Source: an uncultured Lachnospiraceae bacterium (GTDB taxonomy: Bacteria > Bacillota > Clostridia > Lachnospirales > Lachnospiraceae). From it: a stretch of 64,000 nucleotides of DNA. The notes below the pieces were generated by a model. That model saw only the letters and a list, made by a program, of their open reading frames with translations, did no database searches and was not told where the DNA came from. How positions within the stretch are numbered: position 1 is the stretch's first letter; every line of letters begins with the position of its first letter. The position numbers and the translations under genes were made by a program. Shown here in pieces: positions 26,821 to 35,430 of the stretch. The stretch covers positions 9,993 to 73,992 of the forward strand of contig CAJTSB010000013.1 in NCBI GenBank assembly GCA_910578825.1, read 5' to 3'.

Positions 26821-27957
26821 ATGATTATAAGTATTAAGGATATTTTTAAGATGACCGGCATGTTCATTGTCAGTTTCTGCGCCGTCATCGTATGCGCAAT
26901 GTTTTTAAATTATTATCTGGACCTTATCACGGTAGAAGATTTGATCACAAATGATATTTCAAGAACTTTTTATGTCGCCCAGTGCAACACCTCCAAAGTG
27001 GTAAGCATTGTATCAGGCGGCTGCCTGTTATTGACGACTGTCGTACTGCTCTGTTTTTATATCGGCCATTACATTGACACACACCAGAAACAGCTTGGCA
27101 TCCTCAAAGCGCTTGGCTATGGCAGATTTTCCGTAGCAAAGCATTTCTGGGTGTTTGGTCTGCCGATATTTGCGGGAACTGCCCTGGGATATCTGGGCGC
27201 GCACGGTCTGATGCCCAAACTATACGAACTCCAAAATAAGGACGGATATCTGCCGGACGTCTCCATCTCTTTTCACCTGGGACTGTTCCTGTCGCTGGTC
27301 CTTGCGCCAACGATTCTCTTCTCACTATTGGCCATTGTCTACAGCTCTTTCAAACTAAGAGTTCCGGCATTATGGCTGATGCGGGAGCAATCCGCGCAGA
27401 AAGTCGTTACCTCCAGAAAAGATACGGACATGCCCTTTTTGCGTGAACTGCAAAAAAGCAATGTCCGGCAGAAAAAATCCCTTTTGTTTTTTATTACGTT
27501 CGCCGTCTTTTGTTTTGCGTCAATGATGCAGATGTCCTTCAGCATGGATAAACTGGCAAGCCGGATGATGGCGGTAATGATGATAACCATCGGCATCGTC
27601 CTTGCCGTTGTAACGCTGTTTATCGCTACGACCTCCGTCATCAAAGCAAACCGCAAAACGATCACCATGATGAAAGTCTTCGGCTACAGCGCGAAGGAAT
27701 GCGCGAAAGCCGTATTAAACGGCTACCGTCCCTGGGCGTACCTCGGTTTCGCACTGGGAACCTTATACCAGTATGCACTGCTGAGAATCATGGTAACTAT
27801 CGTTTTCAAAGATGTGGAAAATATACCGGACTATCAGTTTGATTTTCCGGTGATGTTCCTTTCCCTCGCAGCATTCCTCATCCTATATGAAACCATCATG
27901 TTTGTATACACAAAGAAAATGGAAAAGTTATCGGTGAAGGAAATTATGATGGAGTAG
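26821..27957 (+). CDS. compact FtsX-type ABC permease
   Basis: A 378-residue permease. The ATG at 26821 follows TAGGAGG; a longer frame to 26773 lies inside the ATPase gene. It holds two FtsX-like modules. The first is at about 60-180, with the coupling-helix sequence QLGILKALGYGRFSVAKHF. The second is at about 240-375 (ITMMKVFGYSAKECAKAVL). Both lack the large extracellular domain of MacB-type proteins. Eight helices are likely. It is about half the length of the usual two-module clostridial exporter permeases, yet appears complete. Confidence 0.82.
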   Translation: MIISIKDIFKMTGMFIVSFCAVIVCAMFLNYYLDLITVEDLITNDISRTFYVAQCNTSKVVSIVSGGCLLLTTVVLLCFYIGHYIDTHQKQLGILKALGYGRFSVAKHFWVFGLPIFAGTALGYLGAHGLMPKLYELQNKDGYLPDVSISFHLGLFLSLVLAPTILFSLLAIVYSSFKLRVPALWLMREQSAQKVVTSRKDTDMPFLRELQKSNVRQKKSLLFFITFAVFCFASMMQMSFSMDKLASRMMAVMMITIGIVLAVVTLFIATTSVIKANRKTITMMKVFGYSAKECAKAVLNGYRPWAYLGFALGTLYQYALLRIMVTIVFKDVENIPDYQFDFPVMFLSLAAFLILYETIMFVYTKKMEKLSVKEIMME

Positions 27958-27966
27958 AAATTCCCC

Positions 27967-27995
27967 TTGCAGATTCCCCGCCCAAACCATATAAT
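27967..27995 (+). promoter_or_regulatory. promoter of the NimA-like gene
   Basis: TTGCAG, 17-bp spacer, TATAAT, 33 bp before the ATG. Confidence 0.75.
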
Positions 27996-28027
27996 AGTAC
28001 CATCTTCAACAAAGGAGGAACCACATC

Positions 28028-28519
28028 ATGCGAAAACGCGAAAGAGAACTCACAGACCCGGCAGAAATCCAATCCATACTGGACGCCTGCAAAATCCTGC
28101 ACCTCGGTTTGAGCGACGAGGGGCAACCCTATGTTGTTCCGTTAAATTATGGATATATTCTTGAAAATGGCAGATTGACATTTTACCTGCATGGGGCAAA
28201 CGAAGGATATAAAATTGACGTTATCCGCAAGAATCCCAAAATCTCATTCGCCATGGAATGCGACGCCGTTCCGTTTGAGGGAAAGGTTGCATGCCAGTAC
28301 GGCATGTCTTATCGCAGTCTTATGGGCATGGGAACAGCTGAGATAATCACAGATACCAAAGAAAAAGAATACGGTCTGTCTGTTCTGATGAAATGCCAGA
28401 CAGGCAAAGATTTCATATTCAACGAAAGACTCGTATCTATTGTAAATGTCGTTAAAATTACTGTGGATCAATATTCCGCGAAAAAACGTCCGTTGCCGGG
28501 GGCTGTTTCGACGGAGTAA
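28028..28519 (+). CDS. pyridoxamine-5'-phosphate-oxidase-like protein, NimA type
   Basis: A 163-residue split-barrel flavoprotein. The start RKRERELTDPAEIQSILDACKILHLGLSDEG followed by QPYVVPLNYGY is the pattern of the 5-nitroimidazole reductase (Nim) and PNPOx-like group. HGANEGYKIDVIRKNPKISFAME contains the FMN phosphate contacts. Some relatives reduce nitroimidazoles, but most have unknown substrates, so drug resistance is not inferred. AAAGGAGG precedes the ATG and the gene has its own promoter. Confidence 0.8.
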   Translation: MRKRERELTDPAEIQSILDACKILHLGLSDEGQPYVVPLNYGYILENGRLTFYLHGANEGYKIDVIRKNPKISFAMECDAVPFEGKVACQYGMSYRSLMGMGTAEIITDTKEKEYGLSVLMKCQTGKDFIFNERLVSIVNVVKITVDQYSAKKRPLPGAVSTE

Positions 28520-28558
28520 CAGCTCCGCCAAAGCAGCGCGACATGACTTTCTGACAGT

Positions 28559-29398
28559 TCAGACAGCCATAATGATTCCGCCGTCACTGGCATACAGGCT
28601 GCTGATACCCGCGGTATCAATTACAAATACTTCCTTAAACTTCCCGATTTCGCGTACTTTCTTTGCCGCCGCCTGCGCACGTTTTGCAGCGTTGCAATGA
28701 GAAATCGCAAATATTTTTTCCTGTGGATTTTTTGTCTTTTCCACCAGATCCGTAATCATCTTATCAATCGCACGTGCCATGCCTCTCGCCTGGCCAAGCT
28801 GACAAATTGTCCCTTCCGGCGTCGCTCCCATTACTGGTTTGATGTTCAGAGCGCTTGCCACAAACGCCTTGATATTGCTGAGTCTTCCGTTCTTCCTGAG
28901 CGCCTCTAAGGATTCCAGCACAAAAGACGTATTCATATCCTGAATAAACAGATCTGTCTTTGCGACAATGTCTTCAAACGCGAGTCCCGCCTCCTCATAC
29001 TCCTGAATCTTCATGGCAATCAATGTCTGCCCGATGGACGCTGATTTTGAATCAAACACATGGATATCCTTTACACCCTTCTCCTCCAGATACAGTTTCC
29101 TGCCAAGCTGCGCACTGTTATAGGAACCACTAAGCTGTGAGGAAAGCGTCACGACATAAATATGCTCCGCCTCACTATCATACGTCTGCACATACTGCTC
29201 CGGCGATGGACAGGTCGATTTCGGACAATTCGGACTCTGTGCCATACGTCTGAGAAAATCTGCCTGATCAAAATTCTCATCATCCACAATACGATAGTCA
29301 TCCACAAAAATTTCCAGCGACACATTCTGAAAGCGCCCGCTCGCTTTCAACTTCTCCGGTAACTCACCACAACTATCTACAACAATCTTATAGCTCAT
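28559..29398 (-). CDS. DegV-family fatty-acid-binding protein
   Basis: A 279-residue two-domain DegV protein. The N-terminal YKIVVDSCGELPEKL holds the family serine/threonine site, TLSSQLSGSYNSAQLG is the conserved lipid head-group loop, and the second domain carries LRKNGRLSNIKAFVASALNIKPVM. Homologues present fatty acids to the FakA kinase. No fakA is in the window, as is usual for the many DegV paralogues of clostridia. AGGAGGAA precedes the ATG. Confidence 0.92.
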   Translation of the reverse strand: MSYKIVVDSCGELPEKLKASGRFQNVSLEIFVDDYRIVDDENFDQADFLRRMAQSPNCPKSTCPSPEQYVQTYDSEAEHIYVVTLSSQLSGSYNSAQLGRKLYLEEKGVKDIHVFDSKSASIGQTLIAMKIQEYEEAGLAFEDIVAKTDLFIQDMNTSFVLESLEALRKNGRLSNIKAFVASALNIKPVMGATPEGTICQLGQARGMARAIDKMITDLVEKTKNPQEKIFAISHCNAAKRAQAAAKKVREIGKFKEVFVIDTAGISSLYASDGGIIMAV

Positions 29399-29563
29399 GT
29401 TCTTCCTCCTGAATCTTTACGCAGTACAAAACTCTCTTATGTAGTATTTCTCTTTATAAGATTTTATTCGTGAAATCCTGTCACAAATTATTTGCAATCA
29501 CGTTATGTAGTTTTTAATACCACTTAATCTTATCATAAACATTCAGGTTTGAAAAGCTTTTTC

Positions 29564-30772
29564 TCACTGATTGAAACAAAAACTGATTTCCTTCCACAGG
29601 CTGTCTTCCAGATAATTGATCTGGCTGAGTCCCGGACAGTAATCCGCAATATGCCCATCCTGGACAAAATACCGAAACACCTGTTCTTTTAAGCTGTCAT
29701 CCGAAAATCTCAGGGTAATTACACGTTTCTCCTCCCAGGCCTTTGCAAGCATGGCGCCTGTCTGTTCAGGACGCCACTCCTCAATATAGTTTCCTTCTTT
29801 TATATAATAATTATTCAGCACCGCCGTGCATTCCGGCAAACTGATTTCCATATCCGGCTCATGCCCCATCTGCATTTCCGCCGTAGTCATCGCCATATAG
29901 TTATAATCAATAAAGGACGTCTCCACCCCCTCCTTGTTGCGGTAGCCGTTATTCCCCCAGGTTGCATCCATATAATAGTATTCTCCATCCAGACAGAGCA
30001 GATTCCACGCATGGGGCTGCCCCAATGCCTTTCCGGACACGATCATACACTGAACCCCCAACTGTTCCAGCAGATACTGAACGGCACAGGCGTACCCCTG
30101 GCATACAGTCTGTTTCCTGAGAAATACGCTGATAATGTTCTGACTGTCCTGGGCATCCTCCACGTACTCTGTCTTTAACGCAAGCGTCTCATAAATATAC
30201 TTTGCCTTCTCATAATCCGAATCATTGATTGAAATTCCGGAAAACCACTCCTCCACTACGCGGTCAATCAACTGCTGGGTCTGCCTGCGCACCTCCTGCG
30301 TCATCGTATATTTTGGTGAAAATTCCAGACCCACCAGCTCGTCGCCCTTTTTGTATCGGGTAAACACATAGCCATCCACCCAGAACAGACCGCCGTAATC
30401 GCTGCAAACTGCGGCATATGAACGGTTCATGACGTCTGTATCTGTCGTAGAAAGAGAGATCTTATCCTCATGGTTTAGTATGACAGACAGCATTTCATCG
30501 TACACAGTCCGCTCTATTTCGTCCAGTTTCCCATATGCATATTTTTCCCTGGATATTTTTTGTACCGGTTTTACTTCTTTTTGCTCTATCTGCGGAACTT
30601 CCGCTCGCTGCCGGCTCGGCTCATCCTGCACCTGCTCCGGCTCTTCTGCCCACTGTAAATATCTGTCCTCCTGCAAGATTTTCTGCAAATCTTCCCGAGA
30701 ACAGCCTGCAATGCTGCCCATAAGCAACACAAACACGAACATCCAAATTATTTTTCTGTATGCCTTCTTCAT
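29564..30772 (-). CDS. transglutaminase-like lipoprotein
   Basis: A 402-residue lipoprotein. The lipobox GSIAGC ends the signal peptide (cysteine about residue 24), followed by a charged linker to residue 75. The transglutaminase/protease-like core spans about 190-300. Its cysteine is in TVCQGYACAVQYLLEQLG, its histidine in GQPHAWNLLCLDGEYYYMD, and the aspartate in the YMDATWG end. Such extracellular domains act as proteases or cross-linkers. It lies 33 bp after the M18 aminopeptidase gene and is probably cotranscribed with it. Confidence 0.82.
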   Translation of the reverse strand: MKKAYRKIIWMFVFVLLMGSIAGCSREDLQKILQEDRYLQWAEEPEQVQDEPSRQRAEVPQIEQKEVKPVQKISREKYAYGKLDEIERTVYDEMLSVILNHEDKISLSTTDTDVMNRSYAAVCSDYGGLFWVDGYVFTRYKKGDELVGLEFSPKYTMTQEVRRQTQQLIDRVVEEWFSGISINDSDYEKAKYIYETLALKTEYVEDAQDSQNIISVFLRKQTVCQGYACAVQYLLEQLGVQCMIVSGKALGQPHAWNLLCLDGEYYYMDATWGNNGYRNKEGVETSFIDYNYMAMTTAEMQMGHEPDMEISLPECTAVLNNYYIKEGNYIEEWRPEQTGAMLAKAWEEKRVITLRFSDDSLKEQVFRYFVQDGHIADYCPGLSQINYLEDSLWKEISFCFNQ

Positions 30773-30805
30773 GCCCTGCCTCTCTTTTCCTCACCTTTAG
30801 CCGCT

Positions 30806-32092
30806 TTAAAGCGAACGAAAATAAGCACATACCAAATCTGTCAACGACTGCATATCCGCGGCTCCCATTGTCTCAACCGCAGAATGCATGGCTAACAGCG
30901 GAATGCCGATATCCACGGCACGCACCGGTAGAAACCCGCCTGCTGCCGCGCCAAGCGTTCCACCACCTGTTATATCGGAACGGTTGACATATTTCTGATA
31001 AGAAATGCCCTCTTTGCGGCAAATCTGCTCAATAATCGCCACCGCCTCACAATCCGTTGCATAGGACTGTGAAGAGGACTCCTTAATACAAAGTCCTTTT
31101 CCCAGCACAGGCTTATTCGTAATATCCGCTTTTCCCATCTGGTTCGGATGCAGGCCATGCGCCACATCCACAGACAAAAGGAATGCATCGTACAGGCTTG
31201 CCTCTATCTGCCCGAGCGTGCGGTTCCTTGCCCTTAAAATCCGTTGAAGCACGTTGGACAACAACACAGAGCCTGCCCCCTGTTTGGTTCGGCTGCCGAT
31301 TTCCTCATGGTCGAACAACGCAATGACATTGACGCCTTCCTCACACCTGCATGCTGTGATTCCCTTAAGCAGCGCTTCCACAGAGGTCAGATTGTCAAGC
31401 CGCGGAGAGAGAATCAGTTCCTCTTGTATCCCTGCATACTGTGGCTGTTCTCTGCAATATATCCACAGTTCATAGTCCAGAATCTGTTCCGGCTCGGTTT
31501 CCAGCTCTTTTGCCAGAAAACATAAAAATTGTTTCTCCTGTTCCCCATTTTCCAGTCCCAGAACAGGCAGGAGGTCTTTCTGTTTATTCAGCTCAATCCC
31601 CTTGTTGACTTCGCGATTCATATGAATTGCAAGGTTGGGAATCACGCCCAGTGTCCGCTCCACATTCAGATAGCGCATCTTCGGCAGTATGCCCTCATCC
31701 GCCAACGCCACACGTCCGGAAATGCTTAAAGGTCGATCCAGCCAGGTATTTAAAATCGCCCCGCCATACACTTCCACATTGATTTGCGCATACCCGCCCG
31801 CGCTTACGTCCGGATTTGGTTTTATCCGCAGACAGGGAAAATCCGTATGTGCCGCTCCAATCCGCACTCTGTCCTGAAAACTGCTGTCGCGCTTTCCCAC
31901 GGTAAATGCAAATAATGTCGTGTCATGGTGCCTGACATAATATTTTCCATATTCCTCCAACCCCCAAATCTGCGAAAGTGACAGCTCTTCAAATCCCGCC
32001 TTCTTTAACCTTGCCACTGCCTCCCGCACCACCATGACTGCACTGGTTCCCCTCTCCAAAAGCCGAAATAACGATTCCTCTGCGCGCTCCAT
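30806..32092 (-). CDS. M18-family aminopeptidase
   Basis: A 428-residue zinc aminopeptidase (aspartyl aminopeptidase family). Metal ligands and catalytic residues are visible in GAAHTDFPCLRIKPNPD, in ALFDHEEIGSRTKQGAGS and in the C-terminal LLAMHSAVETMG. The GGTLG loop is also present. It removes N-terminal, often acidic, residues from peptides in the cytosol. The ATG at 32092 is used because GGAGG lies five bases upstream; an earlier in-frame ATG would add 20 residues without a good site. Confidence 0.9.
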   Translation of the reverse strand: MERAEESLFRLLERGTSAVMVVREAVARLKKAGFEELSLSQIWGLEEYGKYYVRHHDTTLFAFTVGKRDSSFQDRVRIGAAHTDFPCLRIKPNPDVSAGGYAQINVEVYGGAILNTWLDRPLSISGRVALADEGILPKMRYLNVERTLGVIPNLAIHMNREVNKGIELNKQKDLLPVLGLENGEQEKQFLCFLAKELETEPEQILDYELWIYCREQPQYAGIQEELILSPRLDNLTSVEALLKGITACRCEEGVNVIALFDHEEIGSRTKQGAGSVLLSNVLQRILRARNRTLGQIEASLYDAFLLSVDVAHGLHPNQMGKADITNKPVLGKGLCIKESSSQSYATDCEAVAIIEQICRKEGISYQKYVNRSDITGGGTLGAAAGGFLPVRAVDIGIPLLAMHSAVETMGAADMQSLTDLVCAYFRSL

Positions 32093-32237
32093 ATCTGCCT
32101 CCTGATTTATATCAAACAACTTCTTCCTATCCTGAATATTATCTCCTAACACTATACTATAAATACAGATATTTTTCCAGAGGGATTCATTTGTCGTTTC
32201 GGGAAAAATATGTTAAACTTTGACAAAGGAGGTTTCT

Positions 32238-32744
32238 ATGACAGCTTTATCTATTTTAGATGTGAAAGAATTTATGAATATATTATTGCGCGGCAGCGCT
32301 TTTGACGGCTTTCTTCTTTCGGAAGGCTCCATCACTACCTATATGACATTTCTCTTAGACGGTCACTGCATGAAAGATTTTTTCCGCCCGGAGGAAGAGC
32401 CTTACGAACAGCTCACCAATGAAAAATACGTTCCGTTTTCTCTGGTGCGTCCCGCCTGTTTCGACTTAATCAAAGGAACGCATACCCCGTCCGCTTTCCA
32501 GTTTGTCTTCCAGCTTTCCGCCGAAAACCAGGCGCGCACCCTTGCCTCGCTTGGCAGCGCCTTTTCCACGGAAGACGTCTCCGGAATGTATCTAAATCTC
32601 CGGTACAGAAATCAACAGCTTACCTGTACCACTGGCGTCTCCTGCCAGATATTCTCTACCGACCAATCCCTCGAGCAGGCATGGGACGTATTGGTAAAAC
32701 GTTTTCTCAAATCTCATAAGATTCCGTTTGAAGAACTGATTTGA
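32238..32744 (+). CDS. DUF5721-family protein
   Basis: A 168-residue cytosolic protein. ILDVKEFMNILLRGSAFDGFLLSEGSITTYMTFLLDGH is the start I associate with DUF5721, a Lachnospiraceae-centred family of unknown function. It has no membrane segments. AAGGAGG lies before the ATG at 32238; an upstream TTG is not used. It stands alone between a divergent aminopeptidase and the cold-shock gene. Confidence 0.75.
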   Translation: MTALSILDVKEFMNILLRGSAFDGFLLSEGSITTYMTFLLDGHCMKDFFRPEEEPYEQLTNEKYVPFSLVRPACFDLIKGTHTPSAFQFVFQLSAENQARTLASLGSAFSTEDVSGMYLNLRYRNQQLTCTTGVSCQIFSTDQSLEQAWDVLVKRFLKSHKIPFEELI

Positions 32745-32768
32745 AACCATAGAATTCTTAAAAAATTC

Positions 32769-32797
32769 TTTACATTTTCAACATAATGTGCTATTGT
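32769..32797 (+). promoter_or_regulatory. promoter of the cold-shock gene
   Basis: TTTACA, 17-bp spacer, TATTGT. The leader before the ATG is about 45 nt, short for a temperature-sensing cspA-type leader. Confidence 0.55.
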
Positions 32798-32845
32798 AGT
32801 ATCATGCTTTAAAAAGGCATATAATTTATGTTTGGAGGTACTGAC

Positions 32846-33046
32846 ATGCAAGGTACAGTAAAGTGGTTCAACAACCAAAAAGGATATGGTTTCATCTCTG
32901 ATGAATCTGGCAACGATGTATTTGTTCACTATTCCGGATTAAACATGGAGGGCTTTAAATCCTTAGAAGAAGGCGCTACTGTAGAATTTGACGTTACTGA
33001 AGGCTCCAAGGGTCCTCAGGCCGTTAATGTTACCGTAGTACGCTAA
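32846..33046 (+). CDS. cold-shock protein, CspA family
   Basis: A 66-residue single cold-shock domain. The RNA-binding motifs KWFNNQKGYGFIS (RNP1) and DVFVHYSGL (RNP2) are intact. It binds single-stranded RNA or DNA as an RNA chaperone. The ATG at 32846 follows GGAGG; an ATG six codons earlier contains that site. A perfect terminator follows. Confidence 0.95.
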   Translation: MQGTVKWFNNQKGYGFISDESGNDVFVHYSGLNMEGFKSLEEGATVEFDVTEGSKGPQAVNVTVVR

Positions 33047-33133
33047 TTTCATCAGCTTTTCAATGTACCTTTGTCTGAATATAGAAAATTCAATTTTTTA
33101 TTAAGATTAAGATATTGAAAAATAGGTGATTAC

Positions 33134-33163
33134 AAAAAGCTGCCAAGGGCAGCTTTTTGTTTT
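33134..33163 (+). terminator. terminator of the cold-shock gene
   Basis: AAAAAGCTGCC-AAG-GGCAGCTTTTT is a perfect stem with a T run. It also suits the convergent LspA-like gene. Confidence 0.85.
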
Positions 33164-33171
33164 GCAGAATA

Positions 33172-33618
33172 TTATTTTCCGCCAAATGCTGCAAGAATAC
33201 TCCCAAGAAAGATAAAAAAATCCGAAATGTTAAACACAATTCTGTTCAACCATTTCCATGGCGTCTGGAAACTGAGGTAATCCACAACATATCCTCTCAC
33301 AATCCTGTCGTATAGATTGCTGCCGCCACCGCCAAGCAAAAGGCTGAGCCCCAGTTTCAAACCAAAATTGTCTTTTTTGCGCAACAGCAGAAACCAGACA
33401 ATCCCCAATGACAGTAAAAATCCCCCGCAGAATTTCTTCACCAGCCCTGGACGTTTCTCCATCCGGTTAAAGATTGCCCCATAATTATGATGTTTACAGA
33501 GCAACACCCTGCCTTTGCAGAATTTTTTGCTCTTACCGGATACCAAATAATTCTCTATCTGCTGTTTCACAAAGAAATCCAACAAAAACACAGCTGCCGC
33601 CGTAACTGCAAATATCAT
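33172..33618 (-). CDS. signal peptidase II-like membrane protein
   Basis: About 148 residues with four hydrophobic helices. The two catalytic aspartates of LspA are in place: SNLYDRIVRGYVVDYL and FNISDFFIFLG. The N-terminal DFFVKQQI and the HHNYGAIFN segment correspond to the usual NxGAAF region in altered form. LspA cleaves lipoprotein signal peptides in the membrane. The divergence suggests a second, specialised copy and not the housekeeping enzyme. The start is uncertain: tandem ATGs at 33621 and 33618 follow AAAGGA. Confidence 0.72.
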   Translation of the reverse strand: MIFAVTAAAVFLLDFFVKQQIENYLVSGKSKKFCKGRVLLCKHHNYGAIFNRMEKRPGLVKKFCGGFLLSLGIVWFLLLRKKDNFGLKLGLSLLLGGGGSNLYDRIVRGYVVDYLSFQTPWKWLNRIVFNISDFFIFLGSILAAFGGK

Positions 33619-33686
33619 CATATGTTCCTTTCCATCACCTGTCAAAATACAAAGTTCGTAATAAATGCCGTTATCATATTGCCGTT

Positions 33687-35369
33687 TTACTGAATCCGAA
33701 AGTCCTCAAATGTCCGGTAAACATTTAAACGTCCCCATCCAAAAGCCTTATCCGGGTACGTGCGCTGCGCATCACGGTCCGCACTCTGAATCAGAGAATT
33801 CTTGATCGCAATACCGGTGATTGTCGAATAATTTCCCCGCACAATCCCCCACTCCAGCATTAGTGCAACTCCGCCCGAAGCAACCGCTGTCGCTGCGCTG
33901 GTACCGCTCCTTGTGACAAACATCCCACCGGGCGCCGCCCCATACACCTCAACGCCAGACGCAACAAAATCCGGCTTTATCAACCCATTTGCCGTAAATC
34001 CCCTGCCAGATCTTAAGTAAATGCTGTTATCCCTGTCATCGTATGCACCCACCGTCATTGGAGCTGCTGCTGATGACGGCACCGTAAGCGTCGTATCCGG
34101 GTTGGAACGGACAAAAAAGACCTCCCCGGTCAAAAACTCTTCCAAAGGCAGCCAGATATGAAACGTGTCCGAAATCTCTGACTGTTGGTAGACGCGAATA
34201 TTCCAGATTCCCTGCGTGGGCTTGCTGAAACTGATGTAAATCACCTGAGAGCCATCCAGAATTCCGGCAATCCGGTAATCCACCGTCACCTTAGTGTCCT
34301 CAAACAGAAAATTATATTCTCGGCCTCCGGACAAAATAAATTCACTGGGCATCCGCTCCCCGGTAGGCGAAATAATATCAACCACAAAACGCTGAGGGGC
34401 TCTTGCCCAGACTTCTGCGTAGAATCCCTTTACCCTGTCCCCCACACTGATTTCAACATTTTTATAATACTCATCTTCCTCAATTTCTCCCAGGAAATGA
34501 TGACGGGAATTGCCCTCATTTCCCGCAGCAATCACTACCGCATGATCCCGCAGCAACGCCATGCCGTTGAGCATCGTGGAGAGTGGATTCACACCCGTAT
34601 GCCCTCCCATGTCCGTACCCAGCCCTACGCAGATGACAAGGGGCATATGACGCTCCTTTGCAATCTGATTTAAATACCTCACGCCTGCCATGATATCATT
34701 TTCCTGATACACCGTGGCATCCTCGCTAATAAAATAAAAATCTCGCAGATACTGCTTGGCGGATTTCAGCTTTACCATGGCAATCCTGCTGTATGGCGCC
34801 GCGCCCACAAAATTCTTCTCCGACATCTCACTTCCCGCCGCCACGCTTGCCATATAAGTTCCATGACCATCTTCATCGGTCATGGGCACGATTTCGCGGG
34901 GATTCATACTATTTAACGCGCGGTTAATTTCCCCATCCCGGTATTCACTGCCATAAATGAATCCCTCCGGATGCGTCCCGCTCCTGTCTGTCTGATCCCA
35001 CATTGCTATAATTCTGGTACTGCCATCGCTGTTGCGGAATACCGGATTCTCATAATCAATCCCAGAGTCCAAAAAACCGATCAGCACTCCCTGCCCTTTC
35101 AGTCCCAGCGTAGGCTGATTCTGCAGCCGCAGAATTCCGCTTGCTTCCAAAGCGCTCTCATCCATAGGGGCATAACAACCCGGAATTGCATTGTAACTGT
35201 AATTCTTAATATTAAGCGGCGGATTTTCATTTCTCGGCAAATAGATAATATCGTAAGTAATATCCAGCCTCTGCACACAGTCTGGGGCCGGTGTTCTCCG
35301 CGTCTCTAAAATATATTCAGCGATAAAATCATAATAATCATTGGAATATACTGCTTCTTCACAATCCAT
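33687..35369 (-). CDS. S8-family subtilisin-like protease (Csp-like)
   Basis: A 560-residue subtilase with an N-terminal propeptide-like segment (residues 1-90) but no signal peptide. The triad is complete: Asp in IGFLDSGIDY, His in DGHGTYMAS and Ser in SGTSAATAVASG. A long insert between His and Ser (about residues 280-400) matches the architecture of the clostridial CspA/B/C germination proteases. In spore formers those cleave pro-SleC. Other members are surface or intracellular proteases, so the role stays open. It lies 60 bp from clpX on the same strand. Confidence 0.82.
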   Translation of the reverse strand: MDCEEAVYSNDYYDFIAEYILETRRTPAPDCVQRLDITYDIIYLPRNENPPLNIKNYSYNAIPGCYAPMDESALEASGILRLQNQPTLGLKGQGVLIGFLDSGIDYENPVFRNSDGSTRIIAMWDQTDRSGTHPEGFIYGSEYRDGEINRALNSMNPREIVPMTDEDGHGTYMASVAAGSEMSEKNFVGAAPYSRIAMVKLKSAKQYLRDFYFISEDATVYQENDIMAGVRYLNQIAKERHMPLVICVGLGTDMGGHTGVNPLSTMLNGMALLRDHAVVIAAGNEGNSRHHFLGEIEEDEYYKNVEISVGDRVKGFYAEVWARAPQRFVVDIISPTGERMPSEFILSGGREYNFLFEDTKVTVDYRIAGILDGSQVIYISFSKPTQGIWNIRVYQQSEISDTFHIWLPLEEFLTGEVFFVRSNPDTTLTVPSSAAAPMTVGAYDDRDNSIYLRSGRGFTANGLIKPDFVASGVEVYGAAPGGMFVTRSGTSAATAVASGGVALMLEWGIVRGNYSTITGIAIKNSLIQSADRDAQRTYPDKAFGWGRLNVYRTFEDFRIQ

Positions 35370-35430
35370 ATGCTGCTCTTTTCTTTTTTATCAGCATATG
35401 CATGGAAATCATTTCCTATTCCCGGTTTAC

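Noticed and set aside
28028..28519. Nitroimidazole resistance gene
   Set aside because: Family similarity to Nim proteins alone does not show resistance; most relatives have other or unknown roles.
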